A DNA stretch of 64,000 bases from Brachionus manjavacas (taxonomy: Eukaryota > Rotifera > Eurotatoria > Ploima > Brachionidae). Shown here piece by piece: positions 32,900 to 43,889 of this stretch (positions are counted from its first letter, which is position 1; each line of letters opens with the position of its first letter). Both the position numbers and the translations under genes were made by a program. A model generated the notes under the pieces. That model searched no databases and was not told the origin of the DNA. It saw only the letters and a list, made by a program, of their open reading frames with translations. The DNA lies in NCBI GenBank assembly GCA_019054805.1, contig JAHQIY010000011.1:1927001-1991000 (forward strand). Direction: 5' to 3'.

Positions 32900-34900
32900 A
32901 GAACAAATCTTTAAGATTAATCCAAATTTTTGATTCTATTTAAAAAAATAAAAAATTTTTTTTCGAATGAAACAGAGATAATAATAGGAATTAAGATGTA
33001 AAAATTTAGCATTTATTTTTTAATGAATAGTGACTGATGTTCGTCATTTGAAAATTAAAAACCATTTATTTCAGGATTTATCTTATTCAATTATAATTAT
33101 ATTGATTTTTTATCAAAAGAAAAATTTGAAAGTCTTCAATTTTAAATTTTACTGTTTAATTCTAAACGACTACGCATCTATAAATGAAAGAAAAAACAAA
33201 ATTTTTTTAATAAAAAATTGTTCAATTTTACTAAGCATTAAATTCTAAAAGTTAAATAACAAATCTTATTAATGGAAAATTATTTAATCTGAAATATTTT
33301 TTAGCAACCCAAATTTATGCTGTAGTATAGATTAAATGAATAGAAAACGTGTATTTTTTATTTTTTTACAAAAAAATTTTAAATTGAGTAAGGCAAAGCT
33401 GTTTTAGCGTTAAACTCAGCTTGATCTTTTCATTTTTTGCGTTTTTAATAAAAATGAACTAAAAATCAGTTCTTTGTTTTTTTATTTAAGTAAAAAAGAA
33501 AGGTGCGAACATTTCACAAAAAAATAAAAATCTTCTCACAAATTAGTCATTTATCATCAAAAAATAAATCTGAAAAATAAGGTTCTTAATATTTGAGTAA
33601 TCTAATTTTATAGTTTGATTCACTAAATGCAAAATTCAAACTATTTTTAAATGAATTTGGCATTTCAAATACTTAAATTTTATTATTTTAATATCAATTA
33701 TTCGTTGAAAATTTTAAAAAAATGCAAGAAATTGATAATTTATCTCTATGAAACATTATCCTTTGACAAATAATTATTATATTGAAAAAAAATTTCTTCA
33801 GATGGATAAAACATCTGAAAATAAAAGTAAGGGTACATCTCTGAATTATTTTTTTTTTTAATTTTATTTCCTTAACTTTATTGAACACTGATTTACAAAA
33901 AAAAATTTCTTTAAATATGATTTTAAATTTTCACCATTTATTTTTGAATTTTTATTCCTGCTTTAAGAGATCGCTAAGAAACTTGCCATGAAATTGAAGT
34001 CATTCTCAAAATCTAACAATATTTTCAGAATAGATAGCATTTAAAATTTAAAAAAAGAAAAAGCTGATATTTTAATGATTTTTGACAAAATTGATCAAAC
34101 TTATTATTTTCAATAGACCATTTTTATTTAAATATTTTTAGTTATTTACATATATTTATTTATTGTTTAAAAATATTTAAAATACTTTAAAACACAATTT
34201 ATAGCAAAAACTATTCAAAAAATTTCTGGTGAAATTTTTATTTTGATAATATCTTCAACTCTAATTCAGTGGCCGGTGAAAAAAAATTGAATGACTAATT
34301 ATCTTTATTAAAAATATCTAAATTTTTTCATAGTTTATAGAAGTGCGTAAAAATTGTAATAAAGGTTTAAAGAAGCATGAGAACACAATACCTATAATTT
34401 AATAGGTAAAGAGGTAAAGATTCCGAAGGCTAAAAATAAGAAAAATTAGGATAACTTTTTTTTTGAAATAAAGATTTCAATTTGTCTATGAGACTTAGAT
34501 TTAATTAAATAAAAAAAAATTTAATTGATTTAGTCCATAAATCTTATTTCAATATTTTTTAAACTTTTATTTTTAGTGACCACTTATTTGGTGAAAATTG
34601 TTCTTGATGACCTATGTTTTGAACAAATTTTACCTGATCCAAAATTAAAAAATAGAAATTATTGTAGTTAGAGATAATTTAATTTGTCTTTGTACATAGA
34701 ATCAAAGCATTTAACCTAATCTACTATTTTATCTTGAATAAATACTATAACTAAATTTTAATCGGTGCCTAATCGACCCAGAGTCTGCTATAATAACTAA
34801 TTACCTTTTGTAATTTTTTCATGCAAAAATAATTCTAAATATCATCTCCACGAATGAAAGTCAAAATTTTAGATAATCTTAAAATTTAATTAATGAAACA
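32900..34900. other. AT-rich intergenic DNA, no gene seen
   Basis: Short frames at 33030-33248 and 33694-33888 are low-complexity and unsupported. A small hairpin (cagatg...catctg) lies at about 33800-33820. Confidence 0.35.
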
Positions 34901-34917
34901 AGGAAACGAATTAATTC

Positions 34918-34972
34918 TTACTGATAGAGTAACACATGTTTTTGCTTCACTTTCCGCTTCTTCTTCTTTGCA
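34918..34972 (-). CDS. Terminal exon of an unidentified basic protein
   Basis: A 55-base exon candidate. A strong acceptor (tttctctag) precedes it. One base completes a codon, then the frame reads AKKKKRKVKQKHVLLYQ and stops (TAA at 34918-34920). KKKKRKV closely resembles the SV40-type nuclear localisation signal, and the patch is richer in GC than its flanks. Upstream exons were not identified; they should lie at higher coordinates and end in phase 2. The alternative reading of the same exon (CKEEEAESEAKT) lacks a stop and would use the donor gtaagaa. Chance cannot be excluded. Confidence 0.35.
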
Positions 34973-35559
34973 CTAGAGAAAAGAAATTTATTTAAGACGA
35001 TTTATGTAAGATGTTTGAAAAAAATCATTTTTTAATTTAAAAATTCAAAAGGTCCCACAAACATACATTTATAAAATAAATCTAATTTATCACAATAATT
35101 CCCGAATTATCATTTTTTGGTTTTATTCGATTTAAGTCTATCAAACGCTAAAGATAATCATAAAAGTAATTAAAAAAAATTCCTTTTAAAAATTTGATTT
35201 TAATAAAATCTGACTGATTTCAATGATAACTTTTCATTTTTTTAAATTGATTTTAAAAATTAAAAATCTAAATCACAACTCATGAAACCAGTAGAATAAA
35301 AAAGGCCATAATCGGACAATATCTTAAGAAAAAATGAAAGAAAAAATTCAATTAAAGTGATATTTTTATAAACTTTTTTTTTGCACTAAAAAGATAAAAT
35401 TTTCGTAAAATAAAAAAATTGAAACTGACATTAAATTATACATACAATGCTGTTTTTATCTTTCACAGATGACTTTTTTATAAATTCCATTTAGAAAAAT
35501 GAATGGTTAATATATTAGAATTCAAAAGAAACATTTTTCTTTAATCGAGAACGAATAAT

Positions 35560-35740
35560 TCCGGACTTGGAGTCTGCTTTTAGTGACTTTGACTTAAAAA
35601 TTAAGTAATTTTTAATAATCGAATTGGAAATGACAAGGGGAAAGGCAAGGGTAAAGATCAACTTGAGTTGAAATCAAAATTAATGACCCTATGCTCCGCA
35701 AGAGGGAAAAGGAAAAAAAATTAAAAAAAGTGTAATTATT
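35560..35740 (+). repeat. AAGTC-family fragment with a Lys-rich coding-like patch
   Basis: At 35571-35612 there are AAGTC/GACTT units typical of the hAT-type family. Immediately right, a frame reads NDKGKGKGKDQLELKS and KLMTLCSARGKRKK before a stop. No domain is recognised, and no second end or target duplication was found. Confidence 0.3.
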
Positions 35741-36383
35741 TCTTGTTTAAAATCGCATATAACAAATGTCCCCGTTTTACTATTACTCAATTATGATTTT
35801 TAAAATTACAATTTTTTCAAATAAAAATTATTTTTTTTACAAAAATTTAGTTATAATAACTAAATTTTCAATTATAATTGAAATTTTTTTATATTGGAAT
35901 TAGGAACAGTAAAATGGGGTATAATATGACATGTAAATCTGGGTAAACTGTCACTTCCTGAATTAATTTTTTTTTTTAGAGCAGAAACGGATTGTATTTT
36001 TACGGCAAAAACCGATAGATAATAAAAAAATTCAAATTTTCTAAACAAGACGATTTTAAACTAAAGTTTTGTTAACCAGTTTTTATTTTCTGGCAGATTT
36101 TGTAAGCCAGTTTTAGATTTGAACGATTTTGAAATTGTTTTAAAAAACAATAAATTTAAAATTATCAGATTATACAATATATACTCAATTGATTTATATA
36201 ATCTGGTCAAAATATATTCAATAACTTAAAGAATCTTCTTGTTTAAAAAAAAGTTCAATTGATTAAAAAAAACGAAATGAAAAATTATTTTTGTTTTGAA
36301 ATATCAAATTTTTTAATGAAGAAACAAAATTAATTATTTATTTTCCAAAAAAAAATTCACTTTATGCACTGATAAGTTTGGAA

Positions 36384-36720
36384 AACTACGGAATTTCTTT
36401 GTTTGATAATGGAGCCTCATAAACCGAAACACAGCTTTGGTGCATGCTTCAAACACCATCTCGTTCATTTTTTCCTATTCTTTATTTACACAGCATGCTC
36501 CAAAGATATGTTTTTAGCCTAGGGTCCGCATCAAAATCGAATTCTTTAAGCTTGAGATTTTTCCCCGTAATTAAAAATAAAACAATCATTTCTCTATTTT
36601 TTTTTAATCAATTTGTAGTGCTGGATCAAATGCAAATTCAAAATAGCTATTTTTATTTTTCACATACGATGGTTTTCCAAAATTATCATTGAATTTAGTG
36701 AGTTTTTTGTTAAAGAAGAA
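36384..36720 (-). pseudogene. Unidentified coding-like remnant
   Basis: Minus-strand blocks read FNDNFGKPSYVKNKNS, then YFEFAFDPALQID (stop), then GKNLKLKEFDFDADPRL and KTYLWSMLCK (stop), then MNEMVFEACTKAVFRFMRL. Amino-acid use looks protein-like, and the patch is GC-richer than its flanks, but two stops and frame changes break it. I do not recognise the family. It may be a decayed host gene or transposon protein. The antisense frame (36444-36692, +) is judged a shadow. Confidence 0.3.
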
Positions 36721-36871
36721 AAATAATTACATTATAGTGCAACATCCAATTATAACCTAAGTAATTTTTTCATCTACTAAAATACAAAAAATTAAATACT
36801 AAATTAATATTGATTTTATTGATTCAAAAAAATAAAATATTTAATTTGGTATAGGTAAAGAACGGTCCTAT

Positions 36872-36960
36872 CTATAGCCTAGAAGCCTAAGTGCTCTTGC
36901 CGTGCTTGAGAATTGGTGAAATTTTCGCATCGTTCCAAATTCGTGTTTGCGCAATTACAA
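36872..36960 (+). repeat. tRNA-derived SINE head, degenerate
   Basis: TAGCCTAGAAG (36879-36889) fits the RNA polymerase III A box (TRGYNNARNNG) exactly. About 55 bases on, gttccaaattc resembles the B box with one key mismatch. The text between, taagtgctcttgccgtgctt, mirrors the usual tRNA-SINE head (TAGCCTAG..GGTAAAGCGCTCGCCTG...). No body or tail was defined. Confidence 0.45.
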
Positions 36961-37380
36961 AACAATTAAAAATCTATACACATGAAAGACTATATCCATG
37001 AATCACTTATTTCTAACTGACTAACTGATTATCAGAAAAAAAAATTAAAAATTTTTTTTTTTTAAATTTTAATTAAAAATTAATGCATTGAAAATATAAG
37101 ACTTATGGTTAAAAATCACCATTCGCAACTAGATAAGAAATTTTTTTGATAAAATAATCGAAAAAATTCAAGAAAAAAACTAAACTAGTTGCTTTAAAAA
37201 ATATTCATTCATCTTATCCACATTTACCCAGTCAAACATTTTATTGAGATTTTTTGTAGTATCTTTAAAGATTCTTTATAAAATCTCTAAAATTTGGCCT
37301 GTTTTAAAGAAAAAACAGAGATATTTTAGAGATAAACAAAATCATTAATTAAACAAAAAAAATCTTGTTTTTTTCTCTAT

Positions 37381-37664
37381 TATTATTATTTATTCAATAA
37401 ACACCGCAAGGGTGATGTAAAGAAAATATAAAAAGTAGAATAAAATAAAGTAAAGTAAAGTTTTGTCTTTCTAGATAAAATAAAAAAAAAGAAACACATT
37501 AATTTAAATGAATTATGATTTAAATGTTAGTCACATGATTTAGATGAATTAAAAAAAAATACTAAAAATAAATTTTCAAATTTTGTTTTCAGATAGTATT
37601 TTTTTTTTTTTTGGTTTTCTAAAGTTTTGAAAAAAAAGAAAATTCAAACAAAAACAAAAGTATC
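37381..37664 (-). mobile_element. Short LINE (or SINE) 3' tail insertion
   Basis: A perfect 9-base duplication tttctctat flanks it (37372-37380 and 37665-37673). On the minus strand it ends with the hairpin CACCCTTGCGGTG (37402-37414) followed by AATAAATAATAATAATA, the standard non-LTR 3' structure. At 284 bp it is severely 5'-truncated and non-coding. Confidence 0.65.
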
Positions 37665-38560
37665 TTTCTCTATATTCTCATTAAAATTTTTAATCTGTTT
37701 TACCAGTCAAAACGTTAAAAGAGATATTTTATAAATTCTTTCAAGATTCTTTAAAAAATCTTTATAAATTGAATTATTTTGAAGAAAATATGGAGATATT
37801 TTACGGAAAAAAAATCACTAATTTGAATAAAAAAATCTTTATTTTTTCTCTATAAACTCTTTAAAATTTTTAATCTGTTCTACCAGTCAAAAAGTTTTAG
37901 AGATTTTCTGTAGTTTTTTTATAGATTCTTTTTATTATTTATTTTTTAATATTTTATTCTTTATTTTATGTGTCGATAAATGAAAAAAATTTATACATCT
38001 CATTTTTTAAAAAATAAAAATGCCCTAACATACTAATTCGTATTTCTTAAGTGACTTTTAGATTTGAGCATTAGACTTAACTACAAAGTCTCATCAATCA
38101 AGCATGAGAATAAAGTCGTGAGAAATAAGTTTTTAAACGACGAGTAATATTCAAGATAAAAATTTGAAATGTCGGAAAGATAAAGCTATTAGCGATGTAT
38201 CAAAAAACATGTGATTTTTAGATTTTTCTCAAGAACCATTCCTAATTACTTAATTGATAAAAAGTTTAATTGAATAATGCTGTACGCTATTTTGCTTTCG
38301 GGATTGATAGCGGTTACTCTTTTTTATTGATAGGTGCCACAGTTCACTTAATTATCCCATCTTTACTTTTCAAGTAGCAGCTAAATTATCCACAAGCAAG
38401 CTCTCTTATTTAGAAGACAATAATTAAGTCATTATACGTACTATTGAAAGGTCATAAGTTCAAAATAAAGAAATACAATCTACTTTTAGCAATTTAACGT
38501 TTATTTTTTATTTACATCAAAATTTCAATTAAAGTAATAAGGAAATTTTCTTCTTTTTAA

Positions 38561-38840
38561 TATAATTGTTAAAAAGTCATAAGTTTTAAGGCAAGTTAAA
38601 GTCCGAACTTATAATAATTTTTTAAATTGCGGACCTGGACTTTAATTTTAGCTTTGTCCCTAACTTTACCGCCAAAATAACTCCCTGCAACGGCAAAAAA
38701 TTGATGAGACCGCAATCATGACTGATGAATGGTCGTTCTTGTTCATTATTTTGGCGCCCTATTTTAAGTTTACTCACTGGAATTAATGTCCAAGCCAGTC
38801 TTTGAGTTGACTTAAGACTTGTGAATTTTAAACAACTCTT
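38561..38840. mobile_element. Non-autonomous hAT-type element, AAGTC family, copy 3
   Basis: The right end, read inward, is AAGAGTTGTTTAAAATTCAC, close to the family consensus CAGAGTTGTTTAAAAGTCAC; the left is TATAATTGTTAAAAAGTCAT. GACTT/AAGTC units fill both ends. Flanking 8-mers match at only 6 of 8, so it is older. The core is unlike copies 1 and 2. Confidence 0.5.
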
Positions 38841-39225
38841 TTTTATAATTTTTTCTTGAAATTGTTTAACTTTTTGTTCATTTCTTGATTTTTAGATTTT
38901 TAAATGAAAAAAATATTAATGTAACGTTTAGACATCATAACTCTTAATTTAGCCCGAACCACAACAAAATTATTGCTAATTACTTTATGGCCATACAAAA
39001 AACCATTGTACATATATCATCTGTTTTTAATTTTTTAGGATTTGGCAAGTGATAATCAAAAGATTTTATTACTTTATTTGAATTGCCTAATATACATTTT
39101 CTTTATATTATAAACAATAGAATAATATTATTTTTCACTGGATATCTAGCTTTATGGCAGCTTTAGTGATCATGATTTTGATCTTTACTATCTTGATCCT
39201 TCAAAATTTTCTGAGGCACAAAATC

Positions 39226-39481
39226 ATGTTTATTGACCTTAATTAATAAATGTATACCGCTTACTGATTAAAAAAATTGAAAAATTGAAAAAAATCTTAA
39301 TTGAATAAAATTTGAAGACTTTTTAGAGATAAATAAAAGAAACTTAATTGATATTTTAGAGAAATTTAAAAGAAATTTTTAAAGATATTCTAGAGAAAAA
39401 TGTACGATAACCTCTAAAAAAACTCTACAAATTTCTCTAAAATTTCTTTAAAGATCCTTTAAAATAAAGTTGACTGGGTAC
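39226..39481 (+). repeat. Dispersed repeat shared with 58166-58377
   Basis: About 210 bases from aaatcatgtttattgacc to agttgactggg occur again in the transporter's long intron in the same orientation, nearly identical apart from two deletions there. It is the right terminal part of the 37226-39480 element. Confidence 0.75.
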
Positions 39482-39940
39482 TTTTGAAATTAATATAAAT
39501 GTATAAATGTATTATAGCTTTGTTTGTGCTATCTGAATATTGGTTCAAAAATTCTAATTAATATTTTGTAATTAGAGATTTATTCAGTCAAAAACAAATT
39601 AATTATTAAATTTTTTTCAAATTCTAAAATTATTTTAAAATTTTGAAAATTGGTATTTTTTTTAAATTTAGATGAAATTTTTATGGTTTTGAGACTTGTT
39701 TTTCATTTTAAATTTCAAAATTTTGTTTTTAAGAAGAGCTGTAGCAATTTTTAGAAAAAAAATTTTAAATAACTGAATTGTTAAATACAGGATTTAGATA
39801 ATATAATTTTAGACTGAATAAGAAAAAAAATATAAAAATGAAATTGAGGTTCTTTGTGAATGACTCTTAATTTTTGTGCAAAAATTTTTTAAAAAATATG
39901 ATTCAAACAAAACATTAGATTTTATTGATAATATCGTATC

Positions 39941-40030
39941 CAGAGTTGTTCCTCAAGTCGCTATTTTTCAAGTCTTTCGACCAAAAAATCAAGTCAAGTC
40001 AAAACTTGACTTAATTTAAAAATTATTTTT
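39941..40030 (+). repeat. AAGTC-family left end, solo
   Basis: CAGAGTTGTTCCTCAAGTC is followed by repeats of AAGTC and an inverted GACTT unit. No matching right end or duplication of the flanking atcgtatc was found at the expected distance, so only one end remains or the rest is too decayed. Confidence 0.45.
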
Positions 40031-40551
40031 AATTCGATATTTCTTCTTTTACAAGTGTGTAATAGTTAAGACCCCATTTTTTGTTTGATAATATTTTTAT
40101 TAAGTTTAACCGTGAACTACAACGCTGTTTTAATTAATGAATCATTGGAGTAGAGGTTAATTTTGAATAAAAATTTTATACTTAAGAACTTGATTTCTTT
40201 TTGACTCTCAATTTTATTTTCATATATCGATATTGATGAGTCTTGTTAACCTTTTTTTAAGGCATCTATGAGCGTAAACATTATATGAATAATCGAATAC
40301 AAGCTAACTGATAAAGTGTACATAATTATACAAAAAAATCAAAAAAATAAAATTTTGTATACGATAATGCATGTCATGTTTACGATAATATACGATTATA
40401 GACTTTATTTTGTTTAAAAAAATACAATTTTACATTTGAATTTTTCATTAATCAAAAACAGTATTTTTTATTTATTTTTGATATCATTGACAAAAAAAAT
40501 TTTAACAGAAAATTAACAGAGCTGAAAGTCACAAGTCGTAAGTCTTGTCAA

Positions 40552-41987
40552 TTTTTTATTTATTTATTTAATTCGAGTAAAAATTGATATAAAAAAAAAA
40601 ATATTTAATAGTTGAGTAGTTATTGGTTTTCTTGCATCTTTTCTGGTTTCAAGAGCGCAATAAGAGAACTTTTGCCTGCTTGACTTAGTTTTAGTAAATC
40701 TCTTATCCTTTTTACCATATCAGATTCTGACAACATTACAAATATGGAAAAGTAAATCTTTGGTAAAAAACGGGCTAATTTGAGTATGGTATCGATACCA
40801 GTGCTTTGAATTCCAATTATACTTTCAATGTTTTTTATAAAGGATTTACAATTAAGATCATTTGGTAAGCTGTTTCTAATCGCCAATAATTGATTTAGGA
40901 AGGTGTAAGTCAGCGAATTCTCGCATAATCTTATTAAAAGACCACACTTGGCGTGAATTATTCGAGATACAAGTGTGTCGATTCCTAAAGCATTTGCAAA
41001 TGCAAAGCTCTTTGAATATCTTGGTAGTCCAGACATACTTTTAAGAATGTTTGATTCAATTACTTGTATCTTCCTAGTTTCTGTCTGATTAATAGCTAGA
41101 GCATCCAGACCATAAAGAGCACTGGTCTTACATACGTTTGGTACATCTGAGCCTTTATATTAAAGTCCAGGCCGATGCTAATGACACTTCTTTTTAACTT
41201 AAGCACTGCCATGTTTGATGCAGTTTGTTTGCATGTGATGTGAGTGTGGTTTGTCATCATCTTGTTAAAGGAGACTCCCAGGCACTTCATTTGATCTACT
41301 ATTGTCAGTTCGCGCTTTTGCATTCTCAAACAGTGCCTTTTTTTAAGTTTAAGTCAAAAATCATGATAACAGTTTTTTCCGGATTAAACTTGATTTGCGC
41401 AAGACGACCAAATTCCTCAGTCTTATCGATTAGCTTTTGAAGTCCTGCCTCAGTGTCGCCAATCAAGATGATGTCATCGGCGTACAGAATGATGTCAACT
41501 CGTATCGATTCAACTTTAACTCCTTTATTAAATGTTTCAATTTGTAGGACTAAGTCTTCAACATATATTGAGAACAACCTAGGAGAGAGTGGCCCATCCT
41601 GCTTGACACCAACAGAGGTCCTAAATTTATCAGTTCTATCGCCATCATTCTCAACAATTGTTAATGATTGCGCATAGTATCTCATTAGTGTTAGCACAAT
41701 GTGACAAAGTGGCTTCACTAACAGTTTTTCCCACCGAAAGCATCTAATTACTTTATCGAAAGCCTTCGACGCATCAATAGCGCAAACAAATGTTTTTCTT
41801 TTCTCACATCGTCCTAACAAGATCGTTTCGCGAAGTATGGTAATAGCGTGTGCACACGAACTCTTTTTTTTAAAATCAAACTGCTTTGGACAATCACAAT
41901 GAAACCTATTAATTTCCAGCAGAATTATCTTCTCGTAAATAATTGATAGTGGGCCCGAGAGCATAATTGGCCTGAGATTGGACACCT
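40552..41987 (-). mobile_element. LINE-D, 5'-truncated, with 14-bp target duplication
   Basis: Flanked by gtaagtcttgtcaa (40538-40551) and gtaagtcatgtcaa (41988-42001), 13 of 14 matching. The 3' end on the minus strand is repeats of AAAT (about 40552-40575). It inserted into an AAGTC-family element and supplies about 1.4 kb of minus-strand ORF2. The clear duplication makes this one of the better preserved LINE insertions here. Confidence 0.8.
40620..41985 (-). pseudogene. LINE-D reverse transcriptase, broken
   Basis: ORF2 from within the reverse transcriptase: SNLRPIMLSGPLSIIYEKI, then CAHAITILRETILLG, VCAIDASKAFDKVIRCF, VGVKQDGPLSPRLFSIYVED (the usual QGG is QDG) and the catalytic DIILYADDIILIGDTEAG (about 41490), then KFNPEKTVIMIF. 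A shift near 41330 leads to KCLGVSFNKMM and TYVRPVLFMV, and another near 41090 to DALAINQTE-like text and a C-terminal part ending at 40620. The YADD core is intact over about 215 codons. The family differs from LINE-A, B and C (an L1-like or related clade, not resolved here). Confidence 0.8.
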
Positions 41988-42339
41988 GTAAGTCATGTCA
42001 AGTAAATGACTTAATTTTTTTTTAAAGTCAAGTCATTTCAATATTGACTGTATATGTTTGACGCATCTTTGAATACCCAGAAGAAGTGAAATTATCATAT
42101 CCGAGATTTGTTTTAAAATTTATGACAAGGTTTTCTTGGCATTTTATTATCCAATTTATTTTTTTTAATTTTGCCCTTATGTCCCTTGTTAAAAAATACT
42201 TTTTCGATTGACGCAAAAATAAAATGTAAAATTTTATTTTTTAAATAAAGTGTATAATCGTATATTATCGTATCCATTACATGTATTATTGTATACATGT
42301 CTTTAAGTTAAAGTCTATATTTTCTTTACTATATTTAGT

Positions 42340-42690
42340 GAAATGATGTAAGACTTTTCTACAGATATTTTCATCTTCCACTTGAAGAGCCAATTTTCTA
42401 ATTCGTATAAGGATTTGTTTATCTTATTTTCTAGATTTCTTTTTTTCTTAAAAATGTAGAATGTGACCAAGTCGAAAGAAAAAAGAAGAGATTACTCAAT
42501 ATTTGTTTTATTTCTTTTAGGTATATCATTGATAAAAATACTAAAAAGTAATGGACTAATTACTGTGTCTTGAAGAACACCTGCAGTATTCATGGTATTC
42601 ATCTTTTATATGACCATCAATTTTTACTTTAAATGATCTTGAGCCTAAGAATGAATTAATCCAAAGGATTAAGTAAGGGGGAAGATAAAT
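42340..42690 (-). pseudogene. LINE-A family reverse transcriptase fragment
   Basis: Minus-strand blocks FLGSRSFKVKIDGH, TAGVLQDTVISPLLF, SIFINDIPKRNKTN, then LLFSxDLVTFYIFKKK and LENWLFKWKMKISVEK. These match LINE-A around FADD (INDIPKRNKTN is identical) and extend past the point where the 6.1-kb copy breaks off. The catalytic FADD reads as a stop-disrupted FSFD. A fragment without visible ends. Confidence 0.72.
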
Positions 42691-43236
42691 TACGTAAAAT
42701 CTCACCCATTAATGTAATAATAATGTAATGTAATGATACAGTTTTACTTTAAACACTTTATGCAAATATTTTTAGAGATTTAGCCGCTTAAAATGTTAAC
42801 CCAATTTTTTACGGCGAAAAAAAGTTTTGAGCGGATAACTCCATCGCTTTGCAATAATTGGGGAAATAATTTTAAAGAGCATTTGAATTTTTTTTAGAAA
42901 ATTATTTCAAATTAATTAATAATTTACTCAATTTACTCAATTGAAATTTCACAGTAAATTTTGATTGAAACAAATTTTACTTTTTTAATTATATTTTTCA
43001 AATATACCAAATTTTGCACAGCTTTTTTTACATTGTTTCAAACACTAATTAGATATTGAATTATTTTTTCTTATTTTACCTTCCAAAAAGCTAAGAAACT
43101 TTTCGAAAATATTTTGTTGTATTTTTTCAAAATAATGGATTAATCAGGGCTAAAGAATTGAAAAAACTAAGACTTAATATTTTATTCAAATCTAATCAAA
43201 TTATTAAGAAAAAAATTAAAAAATGTATTTCATTAT

Positions 43237-43879
43237 TTATTGACTACCTTCAGGCAACAAGAGACGAAGCAAAAATTCGTCCCCTAAACAGCCATTTATA
43301 AATTCATCAACGTTGAGTCCTTTGCTTTCGTCCAAATCTAATTTTGAAAAAATGGCCTTGGCACGGTTTGATGCCGAAAGCTCACCTTTTCTTTCGTCTT
43401 TTGGAACATCCTTCAAATCATACAACGCATCGATCACTTTGGTCATTTCCTTTACATCTATTTGATGGTTGTCATTGACGTCATAGATTTGGAAGGTCAA
43501 TCTTAAACGCTTGGTGACGTCGGTGTCAGACAAGGCTGTCATGGCTAGCATAAATTCCGTAAAGCTGATATATTTGCTTCCATCAGCATCGAACACATTA
43601 AATACATATTTACTAAATCTAGCAGGATTTCCGCCTGGATACAATTGAGAGTAAATTTTCTCGAATTCTTTTTTATCCAGCTTTCCATCAGGACAATCTC
43701 TCTGTTAAAAATTAAAAATTTTATAAGACCAAAAAAAATGATGTCCCAAGCTTTACCAAAAAATCGCTGTACCATCGAATAATTCCGTCTCGGTCTAATT
43801 TGGTGTTGTTCAGCAAAAATTCGATTTCTGGCTCAGTCAATTCTGGATTAGCATTTTTTTTCGAGTTTTTTCCACCCAT
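43237..43879 (-). CDS. Neuronal calcium sensor family protein (EF-hand)
   Basis: A recoverin/neurocalcin/NCS-1-like calcium switch of 195 residues. Exon 1 is 43757-43879, the intron 43702-43756 (55 bp) and exon 2 43237-43701, in phase 0 between WYSDFL and RDCPDG. MGGKNSKK is an N-myristoylation signal. EF-hand 1 is inactive and carries the family Cys-Pro (DCPDGKLDKKEF). EF-hands 2, 3 and 4 have complete 12-residue loops: DADGSKYISFTE (79-90), DVNDNHQIDVKE (115-126) and DLDESKGLNVDE (163-174). Length and the '.WY..FL.DCP.G.l' signature are those of the family. Calcium is expected to release the myristoyl group and drive membrane binding in neurons or sensory cells. The upstream open extension to 44044 is non-coding. 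The exact subfamily is not resolved. Confidence 0.93.
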
Positions 43880-43889
43880 TTTTTTCTTT

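Larger units (their letters stand above)
37226..39480. mobile_element. Element with ACCCAGTCAA ends and subterminal tandem repeats
   Basis: The left end tacccagtcaaacatttta (37226) is mirrored by the right end, read inward, tacccagtcaactttatttt (ending about 39480); further match continues through ctttaaagat and ctctaaaattt. The left side repeats itself: units starting taccagtcaaaa recur at 37702 and 37880, a period of about 178 bp, and the first unit is split by a small LINE tail. The right 215 bases recur at 58166-58377. No transposase is seen. The target duplication is unclear. Confidence 0.5.
40367..42296. mobile_element. Long-TIR DNA element hosting an AAGTC element and LINE-D
   Basis: The left arm (40367-40438, starting gtatacgataatgcatgtca) and the right arm (42214-42296; read inward, gtatacaataatacatgtaa) are inverted repeats about 75-80 bp long, roughly 80% alike, both passing through acgataatatacgattata and actttatttt. 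Inside is an AAGTC-family end (40517, CAGAGCTGAAAGTCACAAG), itself interrupted by LINE-D. A minus-strand frame next to the right arm (42028-42216, SKKYFLTRDIRAKLKK) might be the element's own protein but is unrecognised. Confidence 0.55.

Noticed and set aside
36444-36692. 82-codon plus frame MLQTPSRSFF...
   Set aside because: The opposite strand reads more like protein (FDFDADPRLKTYLW); judged a shadow.
40517-42055. Full-length AAGTC element around LINE-D with its own 8-bp duplication
   Set aside because: The left end is clear, but no convincing CAACTCTG-type right end or copy of aaaattaa was found.
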